DNA from: Tilletia caries
Taxonomy: Eukaryota > Basidiomycota > Exobasidiomycetes > Tilletiales > Tilletiaceae
Reading direction: 5' to 3'
Length of the DNA: 64,000 nucleotides
Assembly: GCA_032718865.1 (NCBI GenBank)
Contig: JALUTQ010000046.1
Location: 1,922,001-1,986,000 of the forward strand
Both the position numbers and the translations under genes were made by a program. Positions 9,982 to 21,316 of the stretch are shown piece after piece. How positions within the stretch are numbered: position 1 is the stretch's first letter; the number at the start of each line of letters is the position of its first letter. Below the pieces are notes generated by a model. It ran no database searches. It was not told where the DNA came from and saw only the letters and a list, made by a program, of their open reading frames with translations.

Positions 9982-12511
9982 ATGACAGGCTATCAATCGA
10001 TTTATCAAGGCGACGGCTTCCTGCCGGAACGCAGCTCGTCTCGCAGCCCTTACATACCCTCAATTCAGCACAATGAACATTTCGACCCTCATCGTCGCTC
10101 CCTTCCGACTCTGTTCTGGGGAGAGCACAACGTTGGCGACATCCCCCACCGCATCATCATCACTCATCCTCACATACAGTCGGTCATGGAACAGCTGAGT
10201 CGAACTTCGGAACGCGTCGCTACCTTGGAGGCCACGAATACAGACCTTGCCAGATCGAACTCTAGTCTCACTACTCTGCTTAACAAGCCTCAGAGCACGA
10301 TCAGCACTTCCAACGTCGACAAGGACTCCGGCGGCAGTGCAGCTGTGCTACATGGCGTTGATATGGCGATGATCCCATCTATTCCATTGGAGGAATTCCT
10401 GAACGCCGAGCTGATGATGTGGACGCAAGCTGATGCCCAGAAACTACACAAGAACCGCAAGTACGGCAAAGAGGAGATCACTCGCGATATGGACGGAAAT
10501 CCGATCGACGAGGACATGATAGACGAGATTGAAACAGCTGTACAAATCGCCGCGGCCGCGTTGGACGATATTGAGCTCCCCGCGTGGCTAAGGAACAAGC
10601 CACGCAACTACGAGCTCTACCGGACCCACTACCTCCGAGATCTCATCGTCATCTGTCAAGGACTGGAAAAAGCGGTTCCCCGTCCTCTCCTGGTGCACTC
10701 AGCACTACAAGGCGCTGTTCTGGATCCAGAAACATCTGAAGTCAAAGTGCGAGACGGTCTCGAGAGCCAAGCGGAATGCATTACCTGTCGAAGTTGCCAG
10801 CAAACGCAAACGAAACGAAGCCACAACAGAACCGGGCAACGCAATCGAATCTTCGGCACGACCGTCTCCAAGCAAGAAGCAGAACGCATCGGCTCGATCG
10901 TCTACTAATGCTGGGAAGGGAAAGCAAAATGCGAGGGAGAAGGGTACAGAGAGCGACGATTCGATGACAAGCGACGAGGAGGAGAAGGACTCCATCATCT
11001 TCCGAACAAAGGCCAATGCTTTGTTCACCAACAGTAAGTAGTACGCTTCAGACGATACCAACATGCATATATGCGTACCAGCGTACTCAGTACTCACAAC
11101 ATTCTTCGCCCACAGGCTCCCGAACCACTGCTCCCGCTCGTACAGATCCCAGTGTCTCTAACTTGGCTCGGACCGCAGCCCCTGCTTCTAGCAGTGCCTC
11201 ACGTCCCGTCGCTCGCTCTCTCAATGCTGTTGGTTCGAGTCGTACCACTCCACAGGCTTCTGCTTCTGGGACCGGTAACTTGAACCGTACGACCGCTCAA
11301 GGTCGGTATATCCTCAGGATTTGGCATACATTCAAGATCTCACATCGTCAAGCTGACCCTTCTCTTCTCTTCTACACAGGATTGCCTGCATCTCCACGTC
11401 GTGGTCTCACCATACCCACACGAACGTCTGCCGCTTTGGACCTCCTTGTTGATGCCGCTTCGAACCGCCTAGTGGCTCCAACTCGTTCTGCCGACTCAAG
11501 ACGTTCCGTGGACCCGCCAGCCTCCAGCACTCATTCCTCCCATGTGCGCCGGTCGTCGAGCGGAAGCCTGCCACTGCTGGCACTGTCGAAGTCCGGCAGC
11601 CCTACTGCAGATATGCGAGCCAGCGACGTCAGTAAGCTCACCCCCCCCAACAACCAAAACTCTGCTGTCTGCTCTACAAACCAAGTATTCCGCGCTGGAA
11701 GAGCGTCCATATGTGCTTGGGGCTTTGCATGTGTTGGAGAATGCCGAGGAATACGGCTTCGATCCCGAGCAAGACGGAGACGCGGGGTTCCTGGCTTGGC
11801 TGGCGTGTTTGGAAGGAGCAATCCCGGATCTTGAGGACCCGGACAAGAGCGGTATCTCGTTTGGCCACGACGAGATTGGCACGTGGAGGTATCACGATGC
11901 TCTCAAAGATCGCATCACCTTCGGATCGATTCGAAACGCTCGCCGCGTACTTTCAGCTGTGCTGCGCATCTGGGCGATTGCAAAGGAGGAGCGAGACAAT
12001 ACTGGATCCGGACCGCAGCCTCTGGTCAAGCTTCACATTCAAAAAATCAGCGAATGCATTGAAGCAGCATTCAAGACCGACTTCTCTTCTTCTCAGCCAC
12101 TCGCCTCTGAAACGCCTTCTCTCGCTGCCGACCGTCAAGCTACCAGTGCTACCGCCGAGTCGTCACGCGGCAGAGGAGCAGTGGAGCTGAAGAAAGGAAT
12201 TGTCACGGAGACAAGCTTGAAGGTCAGTTGTCATCTCATTCCACCATGTACATGCACAATTTACTGACTATGTTCTTACTTCTTTGTGACCCAAGAGTCT
12301 GGGCAAGGCTGCCCTCATCGAGATCCTCGGCCACGCCTCAAAGCCATTCGACAAGGTTGAGAGGAAAGAATCCCTCCTCGGCAAGATGGTAGCCGGCGTG
12401 GAGAACGGAACAATCGTTCTGACCGTCACCCAGGTGAAGTGCGCCAAAGCCGGCTTGCCCATCCCTGATGTCAAAGACATCAAGGGAACCAGGAAGGCTA
12501 AGACAACCTAG
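9982..12511 (+). pseudogene. E1 second gene: conserved partner protein of Tnp2 elements, frameshifted
   Basis: No known family was recognised. The start at 9982 (MTGYQSIYQ) follows an upstream CATC tract. The N-terminal half has a conserved region that continues after a frameshift near 10660 (the partner frame reads HYKALFWIQKHLKSK). A Ser/Thr-rich middle follows with introns after 11034 and about 11300. A second frameshift lies in a run of eight C at 11641-11648. The C-terminal core has SFGHDEIG and GSIRNARRVLSAVLRIWAI, and a last exon ends at 12511. The E2 element carries an intact-looking homologue (GFGHREIG, GSIKNALRLLSALLRIWAI) in the same relative place. The short final helical exon resembles a SAP-like DNA-binding fold, which is inference only. 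By position it resembles the second (TnpA-like) protein of plant CACTA elements. Confidence 0.6.
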
Positions 12512-12775
12512 GCCTTAGACCACGACGACTCACTCTCGCTGCCCGAGCCCCAATCGCAATCCCCGCATGCTTGCTCCTCCATTCTTGATTCTGCACACAC
12601 CGACCTTGAACGCTGGTCGCTGACATATCTCTCTTTTTCTTCTAATTTAGGCTGACGCCAGACGTTGACTTATTTGTTGATGACTGTTCTCTTCATGTTC
12701 AGCTCTCCTTGCTGACTCTCCCCTTCATTGATTACTGACGGTCTAACGCTACATTCCTCGCCAGCAGCATCTTCC
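12512..12775 (+). repeat. E1 internal repeat unit A, first copy
   Basis: The stretch around 12650-12760 (GACTGTTCTCTTCATGTTCAG, then CTCCTTGCTGACTCTC, TTACTGACGGTCTAAC) recurs with changes at about 15320-15415. It lies directly before the captured ubiquitin-conjugating exons, so copies of this unit bracket the captured DNA. Confidence 0.6.
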
Positions 12776-13636
12776 TCAACACCCCGCTCTGCTGGGACAT
12801 TGCCAAGGGACGAGTGGGAGGATATGGAGGTCGACGGCCTTGATAGTGGGGACAGCAGCGGCGACGACGAGGAAGATGGGTCCGATGATATGGACTTCAA
12901 TGTGAGAGGGACGGGGACGACGACGGTGCGGCACAGAACGCCTTCGTATCTGCATGGAGCACGAGCGCAGGGTCACAGTCGACGGCGGGATGCCGCACGT
13001 ACACTCGACGGGCGCGAACATGCCGGACGACGACGAGCGGTGGAGCCGGTTCGAGGTTTTGGACGAGGCTCCGACTGACCAGGCGTTCATCCGGGAGCCC
13101 TGGTCTACTTCGACCCAGGCGTTCTTCAGTCGGATACAGAAGGAGTTCAAGATTTTGCAGAATGCCCTGCCTGGTACGTTGGGGTTCTGGCGCAGTCGAT
13201 TACCTCTGCTAATGTCGAGGATCTCTCCGCTGGTGTACTTACTCCTTCCTGATGATCTCTGCAGACTCCATCTTGGTGCGAACGTATGGTGACCGTACCG
13301 ACTTGCTACGTGTGCTGATTATCGGAAGCGAAAACACGCCGTGCGTTTCTCTATCCGCGCCATCTGGTGTTTTGCCGATGGAAGAGCTGACCTGTTTGCT
13401 TTTGCGCATGCATTGCAGATACGAAGACGCGCCGTTTGTGATAGACTTCTGCCTCAAGCCGACCTACCCGCACGAACCACCACTCGCTCATTTCCACAGC
13501 TGGACGAACGTGAGTTCTGATTTGCAAGCATTTATCTATGTGAAGAAACTGACATGATCTGTGTCGATGACTCGATGTATCAGGGCAACGGGCGTGTCTC
13601 ACCCAATCTGTACGAGGAAGGCAAGGTATGCTGGTG
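12776..13636 (+). pseudogene. Captured UBE2O-like ubiquitin-conjugating (E2) enzyme fragment inside E1
   Basis: Spliced exons give RIQKEFKILQNALP, then DSILVRTYGDRTDLLRVLII, then YEDAPFVIDFCLKPTYPHEP with PLAHFHSW, then VSPNLYEEGKVC. This is the UBC fold of the large UBE2O/BIRC6-type enzymes, ending at the predicted active-site Cys of the KVC motif. The introns between these exons (after NALP, NTP and SWTN) have clean GT-AG ends and keep phase, so genomic DNA rather than cDNA was captured. Upstream are an acidic stretch and RWSRFEVLDEAPTD, also like UBE2O, with one frame change near 12930. No UBC sequence after the catalytic Cys was recognised. The fragment lies in the same orientation as the E1 genes. 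Without the second half of the domain it cannot be an active enzyme. Confidence 0.75.
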
Positions 13637-16600
13637 AGTGAGTATGTTGCTACTCACCCCTCTTCCCACCTTCTTCATCATGACCTCGTCTCTGTTCCTC
13701 TCCTCCTTCTTCTTCTCCAGGCTCCACTCTCCAGTCTCCAGCACGTCTTTCAATCATGGAACAGGTACGTATTTCATCACTCGTGACCAGATCGCGCGTC
13801 TGTAGTTCTGTGCTCCATGCTGACCCCGTTCCTCGTCCTCCGCGAGCTCGGAACACTGTTCATCAGTCCTGCACCCTTATGAGGGCTCTTCCATCCTTTT
13901 TCTCCTCCCTGACGGATGTTCCGTCCCTGATATATGCGCTCCACCATTTTCCGGCGGTTTCCGCAAGTCGCTGATGGCTAACCTTTCTTTCCTTTTTTGA
14001 TTCTTCCCGTTCCCATCGCTGACCCTGGATCCTTGTCGACTAGCTTGACGATCTTTTGCTTTACACCGCTACTGCTCACCTACTGCTCACAACGCTGACA
14101 GCTCTCTCACCCTTGCCTTCCATACCCACTTCTTCTTTGTTGTGAATTGTGATTGCAGATGTGATTTACTGTTGCTTGCGCACACTGATATTCTTGCTCT
14201 CAAGCGTCTCCGAGGCGCCCATCAACACTCCAGGCTCGAGATGGACATGGTTTCGGCATGCATGTTCATTCGTGGGTGAGTCCGAGTGTGGATTATGCCT
14301 TTCCCCTTTGACACCACTTCCCTCGACTGACGATTCGCCTTTAACATATGGACTCCTACTTTCCTGTCGCCCCTCAACTTGGATGAGTGTTAAAGCTCAT
14401 GAATCATGATACTACCCTTAACCACCTACTCATCGTGCCAGTCCTTCTTCTTTACAGTGCAGGCCCATACAGCATACATTGGTGGAGACAATCAGAGGAG
14501 CGTCACAGGTCACTGAACATGTGAGTGCATGCTAACATTTTTCTTCTCCGTCGTCTGTGCTCGCTGGGCGCTGACCTCCACTGATATTTCATTGGACTGC
14601 TACGATTGACGCTAGATGCTGATTGCTGACACTCTTAAGTTTCACCCTTTCATGAGCAGCTCAAGCTTGATTGTTCATGATCTCGGCTCCACTGGTATGG
14701 TCCAGAACGAAGCTCGGACGGCCGCAGTATCAGGGCCACAGCGACGTATCCACACTGCCATGCGAGGACTCGTCTGTCGTCATGCTGCCTCCGCTCCGAA
14801 GCATCAACCTCATCCCATGGGCTAGTGTCGCGCCGACGGGCGGATTCGACGATGCTGCTGGAGACGAGGACGAGAATGACTCCCTCATCTGCTCCTCCGA
14901 TCCGGAGAGCGAATCACGGCCGTCGGCCTTCTACCATTCGACAACGGCATCACACCACGCTGCTGTGGCTGGATGGGAAGAGACGAGTCGAAAAGTTCAC
15001 CAAGCTGCCACGTTCGAAACTAGGCCGTCCTCAGAGTCCTCGTTGCGATACGGATACACGTCGTCGTCGCCGAGATTGCATGCGAGGGTTACAGCCAGTA
15101 ACTAGTAAGTTCCTCGTCGCCCGTGCTGCCGGGAGTCGCAGTCGATGAAGCCGTCGTATCCGCCGCCCTCTCCTCATCATCTCCAGCAGCAACAGCAGCA
15201 ACAGCCCCTTCCGCCCCGCGTCTCTTACTTCCGGCCTCAGGTCACGTCTCGTCGTAGTCGTGACTCGTGCATCACGGCTGACTCCTCTCCCGTTATTCTC
15301 GTGTCCTTTGACCTTCTGATTTAGGCTGGCGCTGACATGTTGGTGCTAACTATTCTCTTCATGCTGAGCTCTCCTTGCTGACTCTCACCTCCATTGCTTA
15401 CTGACGGTCTAACACTCATCTCCCTTTGCTAACGATTATTCGCCTTCTTCATGAATCACTATTGACTGCCAAAGTGCCAACTTGCGCTTAACGGCTGACC
15501 CTTCCTCCCTCTTCAGCTCTCGTACCCTTCGGAAGGCTCGAATCGACTCACTCTCGTTCTCAACCCCCCTCCCCCCGACTCACAGAAAAAAGCTCATGAA
15601 GGTTAGGTGAGTAGATGAAGGCGGACAGCATACATCCGAAAACACCTCCTCCAGGGCCCAGGCAGCTGACACAAAATATCATCCTCGAACACCATATCAC
15701 TGCATTACGTTTGTAGATATCTGAATGTCTTACGCGACAAGCAGCCCAATCGTTCGTGAGTGCTTTATTGTGCGCTGGCCGCTGCCTTTACACTGCTGCT
15801 TTCTGCTCACTCCCCGTTGGCATTCCTTCAAACATCGACATTTCGACATTGAGGCCTTCCCCTCCACTTGCCGCAAGTCACAGGTTGTCGCCCCTCAAGT
15901 CTCAACTTGGATGAGTGTTAAAGCTCATGATACTAACCTCAACCACCTACTTATCGTGCCAGTCATTCTTCTTCACAGTGCAGGCCATGTACAGGTCACT
16001 GAACACGGAGTGCTAACATTTCCTTTCCCGTTCATCTCTGTCCCCGCTGGGCGCTGATCTCCATTGATACTTCATCTGCACTGTTACAATTGATATTGGA
16101 TGCTGACTGCTGACCCACTTAAGCGTCACTCTCTCATCAGCAGGTGAAGTTTGATTGACAGTGATGATTGATGCTCCTCTGTTCTCCAAGTTTCATCAAC
16201 AACAGCGCTCACACACTTCCTCCCTTTGCTTTCTTATTTTGCCTTACTCCTCTCATACTTACTTCTGAGTTCTGCAGCGTATAGGTCCTCCATCTCTCTG
16301 TCCATTGCTGGCCTGTGCATCAACGATGAAGGCACAACGTGACGATACAAGGTGATTGTCAGAGTGTATATGCTCAAGGCTCAGTGATTCTGATCGTCGT
16401 CTTGCTGACGCTATTATGCTCCTCCCTCTTCTCCTCGCAGTCTTCTCATTGTCATTCAGGTGACAGGTGTAGTACATATGCGCCATATCGCTGTCACTGA
16501 CTCATCCTCGTTTGCATTACAGATATCTGATCAGTGGGAGGTTGGAGATGGAAGCTGGATTGATGGGAGAGGTGCGACTGTGCGAGGTTGGGACTTGGGA

Positions 16601-16690
16601 GTGGGGGGGATGAGGAGGTGGCAGGCAGAGCAGGGGAGGTGGGAGAGGACTGCTGGAATACAAGACCGTGACCGAATCGTGAATGCAACG
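13637..16690. repeat. E1 right arm: non-coding with internal direct repeats
   Basis: About 3 kb without recognised genes. A segment at about 14371-14665 (containing CTCAACTTGGATGAGTGTTA) is repeated imperfectly in the same orientation at about 15899-16165. A second unit at about 15320-15415 repeats 12650-12760. An open stretch at 14825-15110 encodes an acidic Ser-rich peptide with no family I recognise. The 16690-16933 end is rich in CGCGTCTG/CAGACGCG words, the subterminal repeats of E1. Confidence 0.55.
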
Positions 16691-16942
16691 TGTCTGAGCC
16701 GCGCCTGAAGGGAAACCTGAGGAGCAGCTGTGTAAGATAATCAGTGATCGCTCCTCAATCGCGTCTGAACCGTGACTGAGCCGAGCGCTGGACGCGGTTG
16801 AGCGTCGAATTCCTGACCACCGCGCCTGTACCGCGTCCAAAGCACGGCCGAGTCACGGCTGGGCGGCAACCGAGCGGCGTCTGGCCCTCTCGCGTCTGTA
16901 CCGCGTCTCAGCCGCGGATCAGGGTTTACTGTGTGCTTTAAC

Positions 16943-19900
16943 CTCTGGAAATTTGGTTTGGCACCTTTTGGGCACCTGAGACGCACCAAGTGGCGCCTGA
17001 GACGCGCCAAAACTCCCTGAGCGTCTGAAGCGCGTGACTCGGCGCGCCTGTGACGCACTTCATCGGCGCCTTCGTCGAGTCGCCCAAATCTCAGAAGCGC
17101 CTCATCGGCGCCATCGTCGAGCTCACGAAGACCAACATTTCACTCACCACAAGTCGTCCAGCACAAGCGCCTGAAAGACGCCTCCAACGCACCACAACAG
17201 CAAACCGATCTTTCAACACTGCGCATTTTGGCGCCCCACCTCTCCCGCCCCTCGACCTCTTCGAGCTCCCACGGCCCAACCACCCACAACCATCCTCTCA
17301 GCCAGCATCGGACACCGATCAGAGGTGAGTGCTGTGACTTCTAAGATTAAAGATGCTGCAAGCTGTCAGCTGCTTTTTTGACGACTCGCCTCTCTTTCTC
17401 TATGCGCAGATGGACCAGCGCCGGCATCGAGATCGACCGGTCTCCTGCTGCTGTTTCGGGCGCTGTGCGGGACGGTCAGAGCGGCCCAAGAAGGTCATTG
17501 CGCGCACGAGGGACAAGCACCTTGCGGCCGACGAAGAGACTCTCATCAAGGCTCAAGAACGAGGGATCGCGCCGCCCCCCGAACTGGAGAGCGCCATCGA
17601 CAACAACCGCTGCTCCATCGTGGCCGAGGCAATCGAAGACTCCTCTTCCAGCTCCGAAGCTTCCGACTATAGCGAGGATCCTCCCCCCAGCAGCCTCAAC
17701 TCCTTCCAAGACCCTCGCCTCAACCGAGAAGGCCAGGACTCCGCTTCTCTTCAAGACAATCAGCAAGATCGTGACGATCCCTTCCCAGACGACTTGCAAG
17801 ACGACTTCGCCTTCTTCGACGACTTCGACTTCTTCGATCAGCCTCTTCAAGATCAAGCATCATCGACGGACAGCGACTTGGCTGAGGAGGATGTCGGCGA
17901 AGACGGCTTCGATGACGAAGAAGACGATTTCTTCGACGACGAGGAGATGGAGCGAGAGGTGGACCGGCTGGTCGAAGGCGAGCTATACCTACATGGGGGC
18001 GAAGAGGATGAAGAGCCGGAAGAGGGATGGGAAGGCAACGGCGGGAATCTTGAAGGAGAGCCACAGCAACACCCACACAGCCAGAGTCGACATGGGCAAG
18101 ATCTCTTCGATGCCCTCGCAGGAGACCATCGTCCTGGTGCTCGTCCGGACAACCCCCCCGACGCTGACAATTCAGCATTTGCTTTCCGGGAGCGGCTTAC
18201 TCCCAGCGAAGAGGCATCGGTGCGGCACCTTCGGACCTCACTGCGAACCACAGCAACGAAGCCCAATATCGAGAGTTCGGCAAGGATAAGGAGGCGATGA
18301 ACCCAGCAATCACCATCTACGGCCAAGCTAGAACAACCACGCTCATCAGAGCACTTACCCGACTTCGAGAGTACAGATGGGACATGTGCCCGGACTCTTG
18401 CATGGCCTTCATAGGCCCTCACGCGCACAAGACTCGCTGTACCGCCCACCGAAACGGCATACGATGCCGACAAGCAAGATACGATGACGCGGGGAAGCCG
18501 CGGCGGCAATTCACAACCTTTTCGATTCTTCCAAGAGTCCGAGCACGGTTCGCGTCTGGCAAGGGCTCGACTTATCTACACGATCTCGCCGAGTATTCCG
18601 ATGGGACGTGGGGCACTGAGGAGCATCGCTTCCGCGACTGGTCGTCGGCCTCCATTCACCGGACTTTATGAGCCAAGGGCCTCTTCGACGATCCGCGCCA
18701 CGATGCCTACATCCTCAGCGTCGACGGTGCTCAATTCATCGACAAGCGCGTCTCGAACGGCTGGATCGTCATGCTGACATCTCTCAACTCTACCCCTTCC
18801 GGACGTTTCCGCCACTCAGAGACCGTCATTCCCACTGTCATCCCTGGCCCCAACAATCCGGTCGACCTCGACTCGTTCTTATATCCAATCCTTCAGCAAT
18901 TTGCGCGCGCGGCGCGAGGACATTGGGTCTGGGACGGCGTAAGAGAGGAGTGGTTCCTTTGGAAGGCATGGCTTATAGCGGCAGCGGCGGATCAACCAGG
19001 GTCCTCCAAGATCAACCACATGACCGGACCGACAGGATTCTGCGGCTGCAAGACTTGTCACATGGAGGCGAACTACGCCTACGACGGCCAACATGTCGGC
19101 TACTTCCCTCTCACCACAGTCAACGGCGCAGCTCGGAGCAGAGATCGACCAAGAAGCTACGATCCGCGTAACCTTCCTCACCGCACCGACGACTCGTATG
19201 CGGAGGATCTAGCCGAGGTAGCTGGCACTCTTACAGCAGCAGAGCGCAGAGAGGCAAGGCGGGTCACAGGAGTCGGAGAACGACCTCTTCTTTGTTTCTC
19301 CCCGGCCTTCACAATGCCGACATTCTTTCCCCCGGACGTTTTCCACCTCTTCGGCTCTAACGTTCCTTCACTGCTGTGGAGCACGTTCACCAATCATCAA
19401 GACGGCGACCCCTTCACACTTTCGGAAGAGCAGCAAGAGCTCTTCGCATCCATGCTCGAATCCTCGGGCTCCGACTTGCCGACATCTTTCTCAGCCTCCA
19501 AGCCCCGAGACCCTTGCACCAACTCCAACTCGCACTACAAGATGTTCGAATGGAGTCTCGTAACCTATCTCTACTTGCCATCCTTCCTATATGCCATCGA
19601 TGCGCCTCTCCCGGTCGTCAAGATGGTCTGTGATCTAACAGAAGGAGTTCGATTGGCAATGTCCTCTGATGGAGTGCTCGCCCCGGACCTTCAAAACATG
19701 GAGGATCGCTTTGTGGACTTCGTGGAGGCATGGGAGCGTCTGTACGTTCGCCGGCAGCCACATCTCCTATCTCGGGCAACGTGAGTTAGCCTATCAACTT
19801 GCTTGCTTACCATCACCTACTGACTCTCAATATGCTCGGCCCTACAGTATCTCCATACACCAACTGCTTCACATCTCCGACTTCGTTTACGCTCACGGAA

Positions 19901-20236
19901 GCCCGCGGAACACCTCTCAAGCAAGATGTGAGCGTGAAGTGGGTCTACTCAAGCGTATGCTCCGATCGCACAAGCAGCCCTTCACCGGCATCATCAACCA
20001 CATCCGACAAAACGAGCACCTGCGACTACTCGACCTTCTTCTCGACGACGCAGAGGACAACGAAGACCGTCCGCCCTTGACTCTCAGCACCTCCATCAGC
20101 TCCAGGCACAGAGCCTTGACGCAGGTGGAGCAGAATATGGAGGTCCTTTTGATCGAGGGATTCCAAAGACAAGGCTTCATCCCAACTCCGCTTCCAGACT
20201 TCGTCCGCCGGGGAAAGATCAAGCTCAGTGCCAAGA
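16943..20236 (+). mobile_element. E2 left part: second Tnp2-type transposon, up to the inversion breakpoint
   Basis: Left end CTCTGGAAATTTGGTTTGG at 16943, preceded by CTTTAAC (16936-16942). The matching right end (CTCTAGAAATTTGGTTATG) now reads on the plus strand from 21317, preceded by GTTAAAG, the inverse of CTTTAAC. When the 20.3-25.8 kb segment is turned back, the two ends become a proper terminal inverted repeat pair with a 7-bp duplication. Subterminal DNA is packed with GGCGCCT/GCGCCTGAGACGC words. E2's terminal sequence differs from E1's although the transposases are homologous, so they are two related families. This part holds most of the E2 transposase gene. Confidence 0.75.
17410..20236 (+). 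pseudogene. E2 Tnp2-type transposase, N-terminal and core part
   Basis: Same family and layout as the E1 transposase. Cys-rich start SCCCFGRCAGR and KVIARTRDKHLAAD, a long acidic region with poly-Asp/Glu, then MCPDSCMAFIG, AYILSVDGAQFID, TVIPGPNNPVDLDSFLYP and MTGPTGFCGCKTC, then FFPPDVFHLFGSNVPSLLW. The start at 17410 directly follows an acceptor-like CAG, so a 5' UTR intron from 17323 is possible. Breaks: a 1-nt loss near 18235 (the family sequence moves from frame 1 to frame 0) and an in-frame TGA at 18669-18671, where E1 has a sense codon. An intron at 19781-19847 matches the E1 intron at the same place. The frame runs into MITE sequence after 20236. The true C-terminus lies on the other strand at 25708-25417. 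Confidence 0.8.
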
Positions 20237-20375
20237 AAAAAGCGCTCAAACTAGTAGTCACTATCTCAACTTTTCATAACTAAACTATACTTTGTCGGCC
20301 GGCTGAGACCTTCACTTTCACTTTCACTATACTTTGTCCGAAAAATTGCTCACTATCTTCACTTGCCGAGCTCTG
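20237..20375 (+). repeat. hAT-like MITE, truncated copy (left inversion breakpoint)
   Basis: These 139 bases are identical, in inverted orientation, to 25709-25847. The right edge is the element terminus (rc CAGAGCTCGGCAA), followed by TCTCAAAC at 20376-20383, the partner of the inverted GTTTGAGA at 26384-26391. The left edge has no terminus: homology starts in an A run inside the element, so about 535 bp of the MITE and a short piece of transposase code are missing on this side. Confidence 0.8.
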
Positions 20376-21316
20376 TCTCAAACACAATCAAAAAACACGG
20401 CATCCTTCCCAGTGACATTTGGAATGTTGATGAGATTGGATTTCGTGTCGGGGTGGGAGGAAGGCAGTGGATCGTCACCCTTTGCCCGTCGCGGGACGCA
20501 CACATTGCGAGCGAAACCTGCCGAGATTCAGTGACATGCATTGAGGCGGTCAGTGCGACGGGTCAACACATCGAGCCTCTCGTCATTCTCGCCGCAGCTC
20601 AACACTCGGAAGCCTGGGTCGACAATGACTTGGACGACGATACCCTCCTTGCCGTCTCTCCGAATGGGTACACCGACGATCTCATTGCCCTGAAATGGAT
20701 TAAACATTTGGGCGTTTCTAATGGCCGCCCCGGGGCGGCCCTCCAATTGAGCCCGCCCCCCCTAGCACCGCTGCTTTCCGAACCAAAAAAACCGCCCCGG
20801 TCTTCATAGCGTGATCACCAATCACCAACTACACTCTAACGTGTCGATATGCGAGCCGTGAGATAATTGAGACTTACGTAATGATCATGGGGGGGCAGAA
20901 ATTTTGAGGGGCATTGAAAGGTGGGGGGCGCGGGGGCGGGCTTAAGAACATTCTCCATACGTACCCGCCCCGGGGCGGCCAAAGGCTCCGAGCCGCCCCG
21001 GGGCGGCCATTAGAAAAGTCCTAAACATTTTGAGGAGAAGACGAAACGAATGACTAAAGGAGCGAAGCGCCTTCTCATCTTTGACGGGCATGGTTCACAT
21101 TGCACTCGGCAATTTCTGGCACACTGCGAGGCCAACAACATTCTGCCATTCAGCCTGCCGCCGCACTCATCTCATATCCTGCAGCCTCTCGATGTCGGTG
21201 TTTTCCAGCCGTATAAACACTGGCATAGGGAGGCAGTTGATGCAGCTACTCGTACCGGATGCACCAATTTCACGAGACGGAGTTCCTCGCAGCACTCCAC
21301 AGCATCCGGGTTAAAG
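20376..21316 (+). pseudogene. pogo-1 transposase, DDE catalytic part (inverted segment), interrupted by a MITE
   Basis: DDE_1 (pogo/Tigger/Fot1-like) transposase. After the TCTCAAAC duplication the frame reads TIKKHGILPSDIWNVDEIGF (first catalytic Asp in NVDE), VTCIEAVSATGQ, then ALKWIKH, where a 312-bp MITE interrupts. After the MITE it resumes at HFEEKTKRM with LLIFDGHGSHCTRQF (second catalytic Asp) and PPHSSHILQPLDVGVFQPYK. It stops at the E2 terminus at 21317. The N-terminal DNA-binding half lies on the minus strand at 26862-26384, and a small C-terminal remnant at 5607-5583. The original gene was on the minus strand and this part was turned by the inversion. It has no function as it stands. 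Confidence 0.8.
20710..21021. mobile_element. 312-bp Mutator-like MITE with 9-bp target duplication
   Basis: Flanked by TAAACATTT at 20701-20709 and 21022-21030. Terminal inverted repeats of about 31 bp begin GGGCGTTTCTAATGG (left) and GGACTTTTCTAATGG (right, inverted), differing at two positions. Each terminus contains the perfect 18-bp palindrome GGCCGCCCCGGGGCGGCC, and a further copy lies just inside the right end. The element has no coding capacity. Nine-base duplications and long terminal repeats are features of Mutator-like elements. Removing it restores the pogo-1 frame exactly (KWIKH into HFEEK). Confidence 0.8.

Larger units (their letters stand above)
5608..16933 (+). mobile_element. 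E1: 11.3-kb Tnp2-type (CACTA-like) DNA transposon
   Basis: The left end starts CACAGTAAAAC and the right end is the inverted copy TTTACTGTG, with flanking 7-bp direct repeats TGCTTTA at 5601-5607 and 16934-16940. Subterminal DNA on both sides is studded with short words such as TCAGACGCGGTTC and their inverses, the usual arrangement of transposase-binding sites in CACTA-like elements. Inside, in order on the plus strand, lie a Tnp2-type transposase gene, a second conserved gene, a captured ubiquitin-conjugating enzyme fragment, and about 3 kb of repetitive non-coding DNA. Classical CACTA elements make 3-bp duplications, so 7 bp is unusual. E1 sits 2 bp left of the E2 target duplication. All its genes carry frame breaks, so it is probably not autonomous now. 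Confidence 0.75.

Noticed and set aside
14825..15148. Acidic Ser-rich open frame in E1 as a third gene
   Set aside because: No family resemblance, no clear start context or splice support, and it overlaps another equally long frame.
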